Below, one piece after another: positions 16,862 through 26,353 of a DNA stretch of 51,097 nucleotides (positions are counted from its first letter, which is position 1; every line of letters begins with the position of its first letter). Source of the DNA: JBMOOG01 sp049324535 (GTDB taxonomy: Bacteria > Pseudomonadota > Alphaproteobacteria > Rhodobacterales > Rhodobacteraceae); the NCBI GenBank assembly GCA_049324535.1, contig JBMOOG010000025.1, positions 1 through 51,097 on the forward strand, written 5' to 3'. A model generated the notes under the pieces. The model did not search any database. It was not told the DNA's origin and saw only the letters and a program-made list of their open reading frames with translations. Both the position numbers and the translations under genes were made by a program.

Positions 16862-18502
16862 ATGACGGCGGGCACGACACGGCAGCTTGCGGGACCGGCC
16901 GACTGGTGGCGGGGCGCGGTGATCTACCAGATCTATCCGCGCAGCTTCCAGGACTCGAACGGCGACGGGGTAGGCGACCTGCCGGGGATCACCGCGCGGC
17001 TCGGCCATGTGGCCAGCCTCGGCGTCGATGCGATCTGGATCAGCCCGTTCTTCACCTCGCCGATGAAGGACTTCGGCTACGACGTCTCGGACTATTGCGA
17101 CGTCGATCCGCTGTTCGGCCGGCTGGCCGACTTCGACGCGCTGGTGGCCGAGGCGCACCGGCTGAACCTTCGGGTTATGATCGACCTCGTGCTGTCGCAC
17201 ACCTCGGACCGGCACCCCTGGTTCAAGGAGAGCCGGCAGAACCGGACCAATCCGAAGGCCGACTGGTATGTCTGGGCCGACCCCAAGCCCGACGGCACGC
17301 CGCCGAACAACTGGCTCTCGATCTTCGGGGGCTCGGCCTGGACCTGGGACGCGCGGCGCGAACAATACTACCTGCACAACTTCCTCGTCTCGCAGCCCGA
17401 CCTGAACTTCCACTGTCCGGCGGTGCAGGATGCGCTTCTGGACGTGGCGCGCTTCTGGCTCGAGCGCGGCGTGGACGGCTTCCGCCTCGACACCATCAAT
17501 TTCTACTTCTGTGACAAGGGCCTGCGCGACAATCCTCCGCTTCCGCCCGAAGAGCGGAACGCCAAGACGGCGCCTGCAGTGAACCCGTACAACCACCAGT
17601 TGCATGTCTTCGACAAGAACCAGCCGGAGAACATCGGCTTTCTCAAGCGTCTGCGCGCGGTCATGGACCCGTACGGAGCCGCCGCCGTGGGCGAGGTCGG
17701 CGACAGCCAGCGCGGGCTCGAGATCCTGGGTGAATACACCCGCGGCAATGACCGGATGCAGATGTCCTACGCCTTCGAGTTCCTCTCGGGCAGCGCGCTG
17801 CCGGCGGCGACCATCGCCGAGGTCTTCGCCGAGGTGGACCGGGTCGCCGCCGACGGCTGGGTCTGCTGGGCCTTCTCGAACCACGATGTGGTGCGCCACA
17901 TTTCGCGCTGGAACCTTTCCGACGCCGCGGCAAGGGCTTATGCGACGCTTCTCATGTGCCTTCGCGGGTCAGTGTGCCTGTATCAGGGCGAGGAGCTGGG
18001 CCTGACCGAGGCCGAGATCGCCTTCGAGGACCTGCAGGACCCCTACGGCATCGAGTTCTGGCCCGAGTTCAAGGGCCGCGACGGCTGCCGGACGCCGATG
18101 GTCTGGCGCTCGGACAACGGGAATGGCGGGTTCACCACGGGCAAGCCGTGGCTGCCGGTGCCGGGCGAGCATCTGGCCCGCGCGGCCGACCGGTCCGAGG
18201 CGGAACCTGGGGCGCTGATCCACCATTACCGGCGCGTGATCGCGCTGCGCGCGGCCCATACCGCGCTTCGGGCCGGTCGGCAGGACCACATGCGCGCCGA
18301 GGGGCCGGTGATCCGGTTCGAGCGCGCGGACGCGTCCGAGCGGCTCTTCATCGCGATCAACCTGTCGGATGCGCCGGCCTGCACCGCGGTGCCCGCGGGC
18401 GCCTGGCAGGCGGTTGCACCGGAGATCGCCCCGGCGGTGCCGGAGGGGGCGGCGGTCGCGCTGGCGCCCTGGGGTGCGGCACTTCTGCGCAAGACGGATT
18501 GA
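16862..18502 (+). CDS. aglA: GH13 alpha-glucosidase AglA
   Basis: A 546-residue family 13 hydrolase without signal peptide, so it acts on imported sugar. Catalytic regions are intact: region I DLVLSH at 108-113, nucleophile Asp210 (GFRLDT), acid/base Glu278 (EVGD) and Asp342 (NHDV). The Ser in DLVLSH, where amylases have Asn, also occurs in alpha-glucosidases of this branch. It releases glucose for Glk. Confidence 0.93.
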   Translation: MTAGTTRQLAGPADWWRGAVIYQIYPRSFQDSNGDGVGDLPGITARLGHVASLGVDAIWISPFFTSPMKDFGYDVSDYCDVDPLFGRLADFDALVAEAHRLNLRVMIDLVLSHTSDRHPWFKESRQNRTNPKADWYVWADPKPDGTPPNNWLSIFGGSAWTWDARREQYYLHNFLVSQPDLNFHCPAVQDALLDVARFWLERGVDGFRLDTINFYFCDKGLRDNPPLPPEERNAKTAPAVNPYNHQLHVFDKNQPENIGFLKRLRAVMDPYGAAAVGEVGDSQRGLEILGEYTRGNDRMQMSYAFEFLSGSALPAATIAEVFAEVDRVAADGWVCWAFSNHDVVRHISRWNLSDAAARAYATLLMCLRGSVCLYQGEELGLTEAEIAFEDLQDPYGIEFWPEFKGRDGCRTPMVWRSDNGNGGFTTGKPWLPVPGEHLARAADRSEAEPGALIHHYRRVIALRAAHTALRAGRQDHMRAEGPVIRFERADASERLFIAINLSDAPACTAVPAGAWQAVAPEIAPAVPEGAAVALAPWGAALLRKTD

Positions 18503-18515
18503 GGAGGGGACGAGG

Positions 18516-19604
<1,089 letters not shown>

Positions 19605-19624
19605 CCCGGGCGGCCGGCGGCCGG

Positions 19625-20827
19625 TCAGCCGAGGAAGAGCCGCTGCGCATGGGCGACGGCCGAGAGCGCCTTCTGGAAGAGGCCCGCGGTCAGCGGCGCG
19701 CCGTAGTCCGGCATCGCCCAGACCGCGCCGTATAGGAGCCAGAGCGGGCTGGTGACGCCGGGGCGTGGCTCGACCAGCCCGAGGCGGAGACCGGCCAGAA
19801 CCATGAAGGTCAGCGCGGTGGTGTGCATGGCGATCCACCGCCCCCAGTCGGACGCGATCACAAAGAGGGGCGCAAAGACGAGAATGCCGAGAGCCGCCGC
19901 GGCCAGGAGCCGGAGCGAGCGCCGCCCGGCGGTGTCGCCGGTCAGGCGGAAGAGCGCAAAGGGCAGCATGGACAGGACGAACCCGAGGACGAACCACGGC
20001 CAGACCCCGGAGACGACGTTCACGTCCCAGGTGAAGGTCATGCCGTAAGCCATGTCCCGGTCGAGCCAGATCGTCGGTCCCCAGGTGCCGCAGAACGCCT
20101 TCTGGCCGCCGTAGGACAGCATCACCTCGCACACCGCCTGCGACAGGCCGGCGCCGTTCCAGATCATCGCGGTCAGGATCACCACCGCCGCGATGGCGAC
20201 GAGCGCGAGCCCCGCGTTGCGCGCCTCGGCCCGGGGCATGGCCCCGCCGGCCACCAGCACCGCCAGAAGCGCGAGCGCGGCCGGCGTCAGGAAGGCGTTG
20301 ATCTCGTGCGCGAAGCCCGCGAAGGCGAAGACCGCGACCGCGGCCCAGGTCGCCCAGGGACGGAAGCCGAAGGCGCGCAGGGCCAGAAGTGCGAGGGCGA
20401 GGAAGCCGACCATTTCCTTGCTCATGGCCTGCTTGACGACGAAGAACGGCATGATGAAGGCGGGCGAGAGGATCAGCAGCGCAACCGGCACCGTGATCGC
20501 GACACGCTTCAACATGTAGAGGACTGCGACCGCCAGCGCGACGAAGAAGGCCACCTGCATCGCGGCCACGATCCAGAGCGGGTCGATCCCGGTGAGATCG
20601 GACAGGGTGTAGGTGAGGCTTCCGGTCAGGCCGCGGCGCATGAAGCCCGCCCGCCAGTTCAGCAGCCAGTCTCCGGTGATCCAGACATGGCCGCCGTGGC
20701 GCAGCTCCAGCAGGTAGCGCATCAGCACATAGGCCGATGTCACCGCATACCAGATCCGTACCCCCGCCGGCAGCGCGAGCCGCCACCCTTCGACCGCCTC
20801 GCGGCCAATCCCGATTTCAGCCTTCAT
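19625..20827 (-). CDS. Polytopic membrane protein of unknown function
   Basis: A 400-residue protein with about ten hydrophobic segments. Before the second one it carries a conserved-looking stretch, NWRAGFMRRGLTG (about residues 58-70), and later HEINAF and the loop PTIWLDRDMAYG. The tryptophan/arginine-rich RRGLTG loop recalls multi-spanning proteins in polysaccharide gene clusters that may be GT-C-type glycosyltransferases. I cannot confirm that, and no catalytic DxD is evident. It is convergent with aglK (20 bases) and follows mmsB on the same strand after 92 bases. Confidence 0.75.
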   Translation of the reverse strand: MKAEIGIGREAVEGWRLALPAGVRIWYAVTSAYVLMRYLLELRHGGHVWITGDWLLNWRAGFMRRGLTGSLTYTLSDLTGIDPLWIVAAMQVAFFVALAVAVLYMLKRVAITVPVALLILSPAFIMPFFVVKQAMSKEMVGFLALALLALRAFGFRPWATWAAVAVFAFAGFAHEINAFLTPAALALLAVLVAGGAMPRAEARNAGLALVAIAAVVILTAMIWNGAGLSQAVCEVMLSYGGQKAFCGTWGPTIWLDRDMAYGMTFTWDVNVVSGVWPWFVLGFVLSMLPFALFRLTGDTAGRRSLRLLAAAALGILVFAPLFVIASDWGRWIAMHTTALTFMVLAGLRLGLVEPRPGVTSPLWLLYGAVWAMPDYGAPLTAGLFQKALSAVAHAQRLFLG

Positions 20828-20919
20828 CGTTCCACCTGCCCTTCACCGCCAACAGGCCGATCCTAGCACCGTCCGCGGCCCGCCGCAGACACGATCCCGA
20901 TCATGGGGCCAAACCCGGG

Positions 20920-21801
20920 TCATGTTTCCTGCGTCCGGTGGCGTTTTTCGAAGCGCGGGAGCATCGCCGAGAAGTCCCGGCCGCGTCCGTCCTCGTCCTC
21001 GACGAACCTGCGGTAGAGCTCCGCCGCAAGTTTCCCCATGGGCGTGTCGGCGTCGGCCGATTCGGCCGCCTCCTGCGCAAGGCGCAGATCCTTCAGCATC
21101 AGTTCCGACGCGAAGCCCGGCCGGTAGCCGTTGTCGGCCGGCGACTGCGGCCCGACGCCGGGCGCCGGGCAGTAGGTGTTCATCGACCAGCTCTGTCCGG
21201 ACGAGGTCGAGACCACGTCGAACATCTTCTGGCGGTCGAGCCCGAGCCGGTCGGCCAGCGCGAAGGCCTCGCAGGTGGCGATCATGGTGACGCCGAGGAT
21301 CATGTTGTTGCAGATCTTCGCGGCCTGTCCGGCGCCGGGGCCGCCGCAGTGCACGGCCTTGCGGCCCATGACGGCGAAGAGCGGCTCGACGGCGGCGAAG
21401 GCCTCGGGCGTGCCGCCGACCATGAAGGTGAGCGTCCCGGCCGCGGCACCCCCGACGCCGCCCGACACCGGCGCGTCGAGCGCCCCGAGCCCGGCCGCGG
21501 CCGCCCGGTCGTGCAGCGCGCGCGCCGAGGCTACGTCGATGGTCGAGCAGTCGCAGAGGACCGCGCCCTTGCGCATGGCCGGGATCACCTCGGCGGCGAC
21601 CGAAAGCGCGATGGCGCCGTTGGGCAGCATGGTGATGACCACCTCGGCCTCGCGCGCCGCCTCGGCCGCCGAGCCGGCCGGGGTCACGCCCTCGGGGACG
21701 GGCGCGGCCGGGTCGAAGCCCGTGACGCTGTGCCCCGCCTTCACGAGGTTGAGCGCCATCGGCGCGCCCATGTTGCCAAGTCCGATGAAGCCGATCCGCA
21801 T
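20920..21801 (-). CDS. mmsB: 3-hydroxyisobutyrate dehydrogenase
   Basis: A 293-residue NAD-dependent beta-hydroxyacid dehydrogenase that oxidises 3-hydroxyisobutyrate to methylmalonate semialdehyde in valine breakdown. The Rossmann motif GFIGLGNMG is at 4-12, the substrate loop DAPVSGG at 109-115, and the catalytic Lys162 lies in GQAAKICNN. Third gene of the valine operon, 4 bases after the hydrolase. The next enzyme, MmsA, is not in this window. Confidence 0.92.
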   Translation of the reverse strand: MRIGFIGLGNMGAPMALNLVKAGHSVTGFDPAAPVPEGVTPAGSAAEAAREAEVVITMLPNGAIALSVAAEVIPAMRKGAVLCDCSTIDVASARALHDRAAAAGLGALDAPVSGGVGGAAAGTLTFMVGGTPEAFAAVEPLFAVMGRKAVHCGGPGAGQAAKICNNMILGVTMIATCEAFALADRLGLDRQKMFDVVSTSSGQSWSMNTYCPAPGVGPQSPADNGYRPGFASELMLKDLRLAQEAAESADADTPMGKLAAELYRRFVEDEDGRGRDFSAMLPRFEKRHRTQET

Positions 21802-21805
21802 GATG

Positions 21806-22858
21806 TCACTCCGGGAAGGTCAGCGCGTCGGCGCCGAGGGGGGAAAGCAGGTGGTCGATGAGGGCGGCGGGCACCTCGGCCGCGCCGGCGTGGCGCCAGC
21901 GCGGGGTGCGGTCCTTGTCGATGACGGCGGCGCGGATGCCTTCGAGAAAGTCGGTCTCTTCCTGGGCGCGCCAGGTGAAGCGGAACTCGAGGTCGAGCGC
22001 CGCGCGCATCGTGGGGGCGGGGCCGAGGCGGCGCAGGATCTCGACGAAGGCCGTGGCCGCGAGCGGCGAGACGCGGTCGAGCGCGGCGCGGCACTCGGCG
22101 GCGACAGGGCCGGGATCGGCGTCCAGGCGCGCGCGGATGCCCGACAGCGTATCTGGCGCGAAGAGCCGGTCGATCGCGGGGCGCCGCTCCGCCAGCCGGC
22201 CGGGCGGGGCCGGACGCGCGGCCTGTGCGACAAGCCCGGCCTCGCCGGTGTCGCAGAGATCCGCGATCAGCGCCGACCAGTCGGCCTCGGGCACGAAATG
22301 GTCGGCAAATCCGGCCAGGATCGCGTCGGCCGGTCCCATCCGGGTGCCGGTCGTGCCGAGGAAGGCCCCGAGCCGTCCGGGCGCGTGCGCGAGCAGGAAA
22401 CTGCCGCCTACGTCGGGGACAAGGCCGATGCCGCATTCGGGCATGGCGATCTGGCTCGATTCCCCGGTGATCCGGTGGCGGGCATGGCAGCCCACGCCGA
22501 CGCCGCCGCCCATGGTGAAGCCCTGCATGAACGCCACCACGGGCTTGGGGTAGCGTCGGATGCGGTCGTTCATGCGGTATTCGTCGCGCCAGAAGGCGCG
22601 GCCGTGGCCGAAGTTTCCGGCCCGGCCCTCGGCGTAGAGTTGGGCGATGTCGCCGCCCGCGCAGAAGGCCCGGTGTCCGGCCGCGTCGATGACCACGAGC
22701 CGCACCCCCGGATCGTCCGACCAGGCCACCAGCGCGGCATCGAGCGCCCGGCACATCGGATGGGTGAGCGCGTTCAGCGCGTCGGGACGGTTCAGCGTGA
22801 CGCGGCCGGCGTGGCCCTCGCGGCGGATGACGATGTCGCCGGTGTCCTCCTCGATCAT
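21806..22858 (-). CDS. 3-hydroxyisobutyryl-CoA hydrolase (crotonase family)
   Basis: A 350-residue crotonase-fold protein. Length, the EYRMN motif (93-97) and AMPECGIGLVPDVGG (Glu141, Asp149) mark it as a HIBCH-type thioesterase rather than an enoyl-CoA hydratase of about 260 residues. FCAGGD at 65-70 forms the oxyanion hole. The neighbours supply its substrate and remove its product. Confidence 0.9.
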   Translation of the reverse strand: MIEEDTGDIVIRREGHAGRVTLNRPDALNALTHPMCRALDAALVAWSDDPGVRLVVIDAAGHRAFCAGGDIAQLYAEGRAGNFGHGRAFWRDEYRMNDRIRRYPKPVVAFMQGFTMGGGVGVGCHARHRITGESSQIAMPECGIGLVPDVGGSFLLAHAPGRLGAFLGTTGTRMGPADAILAGFADHFVPEADWSALIADLCDTGEAGLVAQAARPAPPGRLAERRPAIDRLFAPDTLSGIRARLDADPGPVAAECRAALDRVSPLAATAFVEILRRLGPAPTMRAALDLEFRFTWRAQEETDFLEGIRAAVIDKDRTPRWRHAGAAEVPAALIDHLLSPLGADALTFPE

Positions 22859-22867
22859 GGCGCGCCC

Positions 22868-24010
22868 TCAGCCGGCCAGCAGGCTGCGCGCGACGATCAG
22901 GCGCATGATCTCGTTGGTGCCTTCGAGGATCTGGTGGACCCTGAGGTCGCGCACGATCTTCTCGATCCCGTAGTCGGCCAGATAGCCGTATCCGCCCAGA
23001 AGCTGGAGGCAGCCGTTCGCCACCTCGAAGGCGGCATCCGTGACCATCATCTTGGCCATGGCGCAGTGCTTGGTGGCCTGCGGGTCCTTGCGGTCGAGCA
23101 GCCACGCCGCCTGGCGCAGGAAGGTGCGCGCCGACTGGAGCCGCACCTCGAACTCGGCCAGCCGGAACTGGAGGGCCTGGAATTCGTCGAGCCGCCGGCC
23201 GAAGGCGCGCCGTTCGGCCATGTAGGCGCGGGCGGTGTCGAAGGCCGCCTGCGCGCCGCCGAGCGCCGAGGCCGCGATGTTGAGCCGCCCGCCGTCGAGC
23301 CCGGCCATGGCGTAGGCGAAGCCGCGGCCTTCCTCGCCCAGAAGGTTGGCGCGCGGGACCGGCACCGCGTCAAGCTGCACCTGCCGGGTGGGCTGGGCGC
23401 GCCAGCCCATCTTCTGTTCGAGCCCGCCGAAGGAGAGACCCGGCGCCCCATCCTCGATCACCAGCGCCGAGATCCCCTTCGGCCCCTCGCCCCCGGTGCG
23501 GCACATCACGATGTAGGCGTCCGAATAGCCGCCGCCCGAGATGAAGGCCTTGGTGCCGGTGACGCGCCAGCCCTGCGCCCCGTCGGCCTCGGCGCGGGTG
23601 CGCAGGGCGGCCGCGTCGGAGCCGGAGCCCGGCTCGGTCAGACAGTAGGAAAAGACCGTCTCCATCGCCGCCATGCCCGGCAGCCAGCGCGCGCGCATCG
23701 CCTCCGAGCCGAAACGGTCGATCATCGCCGCGCACATGTTGTGGATGGACAGGAAGGACGCGACCGCCGGGCAGGCCATCGACAGGGCCTCGAAGACGAG
23801 CGTGGCGTCGAGACGCGAGAGACCCGAGCCGCCCATGTCCTCGCGCACATAGATCGCGCCGAGCCCGAGCGCCGCGACCTTCGGCCAGAGATCGCGGGGA
23901 ATCGTCCCGGCCTCTTCCCAGGCGCGGGCATGGGGCGCGATCTCCTCGGCGCCGAAGGCGCGCGCCATGTCGAAGATCGCCGCCTGTTCCTCGGTCAGGG
24001 AAAAATCCAT
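22868..24010 (-). CDS. Isobutyryl-CoA dehydrogenase
   Basis: A 380-residue FAD acyl-CoA dehydrogenase. The catalytic base is Glu363 in LEGTNEIMR. FLSIHNMC near residue 88 and the neighbouring genes favour isobutyryl-CoA as substrate over other short acyl-CoAs. Electrons would go to ETF. First gene of the valine operon; its promoter lies in the 182-base space shared with the divergent tRNA-Asp promoter. Confidence 0.88.
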   Translation of the reverse strand: MDFSLTEEQAAIFDMARAFGAEEIAPHARAWEEAGTIPRDLWPKVAALGLGAIYVREDMGGSGLSRLDATLVFEALSMACPAVASFLSIHNMCAAMIDRFGSEAMRARWLPGMAAMETVFSYCLTEPGSGSDAAALRTRAEADGAQGWRVTGTKAFISGGGYSDAYIVMCRTGGEGPKGISALVIEDGAPGLSFGGLEQKMGWRAQPTRQVQLDAVPVPRANLLGEEGRGFAYAMAGLDGGRLNIAASALGGAQAAFDTARAYMAERRAFGRRLDEFQALQFRLAEFEVRLQSARTFLRQAAWLLDRKDPQATKHCAMAKMMVTDAAFEVANGCLQLLGGYGYLADYGIEKIVRDLRVHQILEGTNEIMRLIVARSLLAG

Positions 24011-24124
24011 CGACGCCCTCCCCGCGTGCGAATTGAACGGATGTTAAATTCCAACTGTTGCAGGAGTTTTGCAAGGGCCGGGGAAGGGGGGCGCGCGGCG
24101 ATGCGGTCCGCGCGCCGCGGGCGC

Positions 24125-24153
24125 TTGACGGGGGGGCGGGGAATGCGTATGTC
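24125..24153 (+). promoter_or_regulatory. Promoter of the tRNA-Asp pair
   Basis: TTGACG (24125-24130), a 17-nt G-rich spacer and TATGTC (24148-24153) lie 40 bases before the first tRNA. There is no other clear promoter between them. Confidence 0.65.
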
Positions 24154-24192
24154 GCATCCCACGTTCGGGACACGATCCCGGCGGGTGGACAC

Positions 24193-24269
24193 GCGGTTGT
24201 AGCTCAGTCGGTTAGAGTACCGGCCTGTCACGCCGGGGGTCGCGGGTTCGAGCCCCGTCAACCGCGCCA
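24193..24269 (+). tRNA. tRNA-Asp (GTC), copy 1
   Basis: A 77-nt cloverleaf with acceptor GCGGTTG/CAACCGC, discriminator G and encoded CCA. The anticodon loop CTGTCAC sits on a CCGGC/GCCGG stem. The T arm contains GGTTCGAGCCCC. Confidence 0.97.
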
Positions 24270-24299
24270 CCGCCGGATCGCCCCCGAACGCAGACATGC

Positions 24300-24376
24300 G
24301 CGGTTGTAGCTCAGTCGGTTAGAGTACCGGCCTGTCACGCCGGGGGTCGCGGGTTCGAGCCCCGTCAACCGCGCCA
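24300..24376 (+). tRNA. tRNA-Asp (GTC), copy 2
   Basis: Identical over all 77 bases to copy 1, 30 bases downstream on the same strand, with encoded CCA. Probably processed from one transcript that also reaches the small membrane-protein gene. Confidence 0.97.
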
Positions 24377-24396
24377 CTTTCCCCGAGGAGACACAC

Positions 24397-24618
24397 GTGC
24401 TTGCCCTGATCGACCGGATTCCGCTCGGTGTCGCGATCCTTGCCGCGCTGACGCTGGGCCTTGCCCCGTTCGTGCCCGAGCCGCACCTGTGGGAGAAGCT
24501 CAAGATGCTGGTCTCGGGAACGCTGGTGCGCCCGCTCGACTGGTTCGACCTCGTGCTGCACGCGGCGCCCTGGCTGGTGCTGGCCGCGAAACTGCTGCGG
24601 ATGGCGACGGCGCGCTGA
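24397..24618 (+). CDS. Small membrane protein
   Basis: A 73-residue protein with two hydrophobic stretches: about 9-25 (GVAILAALTLGLAPFVP) and about 52-69 (LVLHAAPWLVLAAKLL). It starts 20 bases after the second tRNA-Asp, behind GAGGAGA. I recall similar short proteins being labelled RND transporter, but at this size it cannot be one; function unknown. Confidence 0.8.
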   Translation: MLALIDRIPLGVAILAALTLGLAPFVPEPHLWEKLKMLVSGTLVRPLDWFDLVLHAAPWLVLAAKLLRMATAR

Positions 24619-24652
24619 AGCGGAGGGGCAGGGCGCTGGCCCGCCCGCGGCG

Positions 24653-24742
24653 ATGGGGGCTCCGCCCCGCCCGCAAGGATGGGGGCTCCGCCCCCCGGGG
24701 CCCGGACGGGCCCCGTCCCCCGGGATATTTCGGCCAGTGAGA
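24653..24742 (+). repeat. Dispersed hairpin repeat, diverged copy D with stacked stems
   Basis: A 16-bp direct repeat, ATGGGGGCTCCGCCCC, occurs at 24653-24668 and 24679-24694, each forming a small hairpin. A third stem (24697-24703 with 24708-24714) follows, then CCCCCGGGATATTTCGGCCA and a purine-rich end. The last part resembles the TATTT core of the other copies. It fills the gap between two convergent genes and probably terminates transcription. Confidence 0.7.
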
Positions 24743-24748
24743 GGGGGA

Positions 24749-26134
24749 TCAGGCGATCGTCGCGAGGATCCGCGCCCAGGAGCGGATGCCCTTGTGGAAG
24801 CTCTCGACGTCGTATTTCTCGTTCGGGCTGTGCACCTGGTCGTCGTCCTTGCCGAAGCCGATCAGCATGGCGTCCATGCCGAGTTCGGACTTGAAGTAGC
24901 CCGCGACCGGGATCGAGCCGCCGCAGCCCACATACGACGCCGGCCGCCCCCATTCGGCGCCGAGCGCGGCGCGCGCGGCCTCGAAGGCGGGATCGGTGAT
25001 GTCCATGTGGCCGGCCGGCGAGGCGCCGTGGCCGTGGAAGGAGACCGCGCAGTCGAAGGGGACCATTGTGCGGACGTGGTTGCGGAAGTTCTCGCGCAGC
25101 CGTTCGGGGTCCTGCCGGCCGACGAGGCGGAACGAGATCTTGGCGCGCGCCTCGCCGGGCAGGACGGTCTTGAACCCGTCGCCCGCGTAGCCGCCGCTGA
25201 TGCCGTTCACCTCGCAGGTGGGGCGCGACCAGATCATCTCGAGCGGCGTGCGGTCGTGTTCGCCCGCCGGCACCGACAGGCCCACGTCCCCGAGGAACTT
25301 CGCGTGGTCGAAGGCCAGGGCCTGCCACTGGGCGCGCACCGCCTCGGGCAGTTCGTCCACGCCTTCGTAGAAGCCCGGGACCGTGACCCGGCCTTCGGCG
25401 TCGTGCAGCGAGGCGATGATCTGCGCCAGCACCCGGATCGGGTTGGCGGCAAGCCCGCCATACATGCCCGAATGCAGGTCGCGGCTGGCGGCGCGGATCA
25501 CGACCTCTTCGCCGAGGAGCCCGCGCAGCATGGTGACGATCGCGGGCTGGACCGATTCGAAAAGCCCGGTGTCGCAGATCAGCGCGAGGTCGCAGGACAG
25601 CTCCTGCCGGTGGTCGCGCAGGAAGGGGATGAGCGAGGGCGAGCCCGATTCCTCCTCGCCCTCGAGGAAGATCGTCAGGTTGCCCGGAAGGTGGCCGTGC
25701 ACCGCCTTCCACGCGCGGCAGGCCTCGACGAAGGTCATGAGCTGGCCCTTGTCGTCCGAGGCGCCGCGCGCGCGGATCACCCGGCCCTTCGGCGTGTCCT
25801 CGATCGCCGGGTCGAAGGGGTCGCGGTGCCAGAGGTTCAGCGGATCGACCGGCTGGACGTCGTAATGGCCGTAGAAGAGGAGATGCCGGCCCGAGCCGGA
25901 GGGGCTTGGCCCCTGGCCATGCGCCACCACCATCGGATGACCGGTCGTCGGGGCGGAGCGCGCCGCGAACCCGAGCGCGGCCAGATCCGCGGCCAGCCAG
26001 TCGGCGGCGGCCGCGCAATCGGCCGCAAAGGCCGGGTCGGTCGAGATCGACGGGATCCGCAGCAGTCCCGTCAGACGGTCGATCGACGTGTCGAGATCCG
26101 CGTCGATGCGGGAAAGGACGGCCTCGAGGCTCAT
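24749..26134 (-). CDS. M20-family metallopeptidase (dipeptidase)
   Basis: A 461-residue M20 zinc peptidase of the CNDP/DapE-like group. Metal-site motifs are FYGHYDVQP near residue 88, GASDDKGQ near 122, and LEGEEESGSPSL near 155. A dimerisation domain separates the two halves of the catalytic domain. No signal peptide, so cytoplasmic; the likely role is hydrolysis of small peptides. The start at 26134 has GGAG upstream. Divergent from hemA. Confidence 0.9.
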   Translation of the reverse strand: MSLEAVLSRIDADLDTSIDRLTGLLRIPSISTDPAFAADCAAAADWLAADLAALGFAARSAPTTGHPMVVAHGQGPSPSGSGRHLLFYGHYDVQPVDPLNLWHRDPFDPAIEDTPKGRVIRARGASDDKGQLMTFVEACRAWKAVHGHLPGNLTIFLEGEEESGSPSLIPFLRDHRQELSCDLALICDTGLFESVQPAIVTMLRGLLGEEVVIRAASRDLHSGMYGGLAANPIRVLAQIIASLHDAEGRVTVPGFYEGVDELPEAVRAQWQALAFDHAKFLGDVGLSVPAGEHDRTPLEMIWSRPTCEVNGISGGYAGDGFKTVLPGEARAKISFRLVGRQDPERLRENFRNHVRTMVPFDCAVSFHGHGASPAGHMDITDPAFEAARAALGAEWGRPASYVGCGGSIPVAGYFKSELGMDAMLIGFGKDDDQVHSPNEKYDVESFHKGIRSWARILATIA

Positions 26135-26279
26135 GGCGGGCTCCTGTGTGCAAGGGGTCGGCCGGCAGGCTAGCACCGCGGGCGGCGCTGTCCAGACCGC
26201 GGCGGCGGGCACGGTCCGGTCGCGCCGAATTGCGCGGAATTCCGGCCTGTGACAGTTTTTCGTATCGCCAGTCATGAGT

Positions 26280-26293
26280 TTGACGTTTATCAA
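26280..26293. promoter_or_regulatory. FNR-type box upstream of hemA
   Basis: TTGACGTTTATCAA differs by one base from the FNR consensus TTGAT-N4-ATCAA. It is 61-74 bases before the hemA start. FnrL is known to regulate hemA in Rhodobacter sphaeroides. A weak TAGGGC-like -10 near 26316 would place the box at about -41.5, the activating position. Confidence 0.6.
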
Positions 26294-26353
26294 GGCGCCA
26301 CGCGAACGGACGCCGTAGGGCTTACCCAGCCGGACCGGGCGAGGGAGACGGAC

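Noticed and set aside
14315..17899. 1194-codon minus-strand frame across aglF, aglG and aglA
   Set aside because: It is the antisense of three clear genes, with His/Arg/Gly-rich composition and no domain; long antisense frames are expected at this G+C.
24193..24376. tRNA-linked integration site for a mobile element
   Set aside because: No integrase or partial tRNA copy nearby; the second copy is a full, identical tRNA gene.
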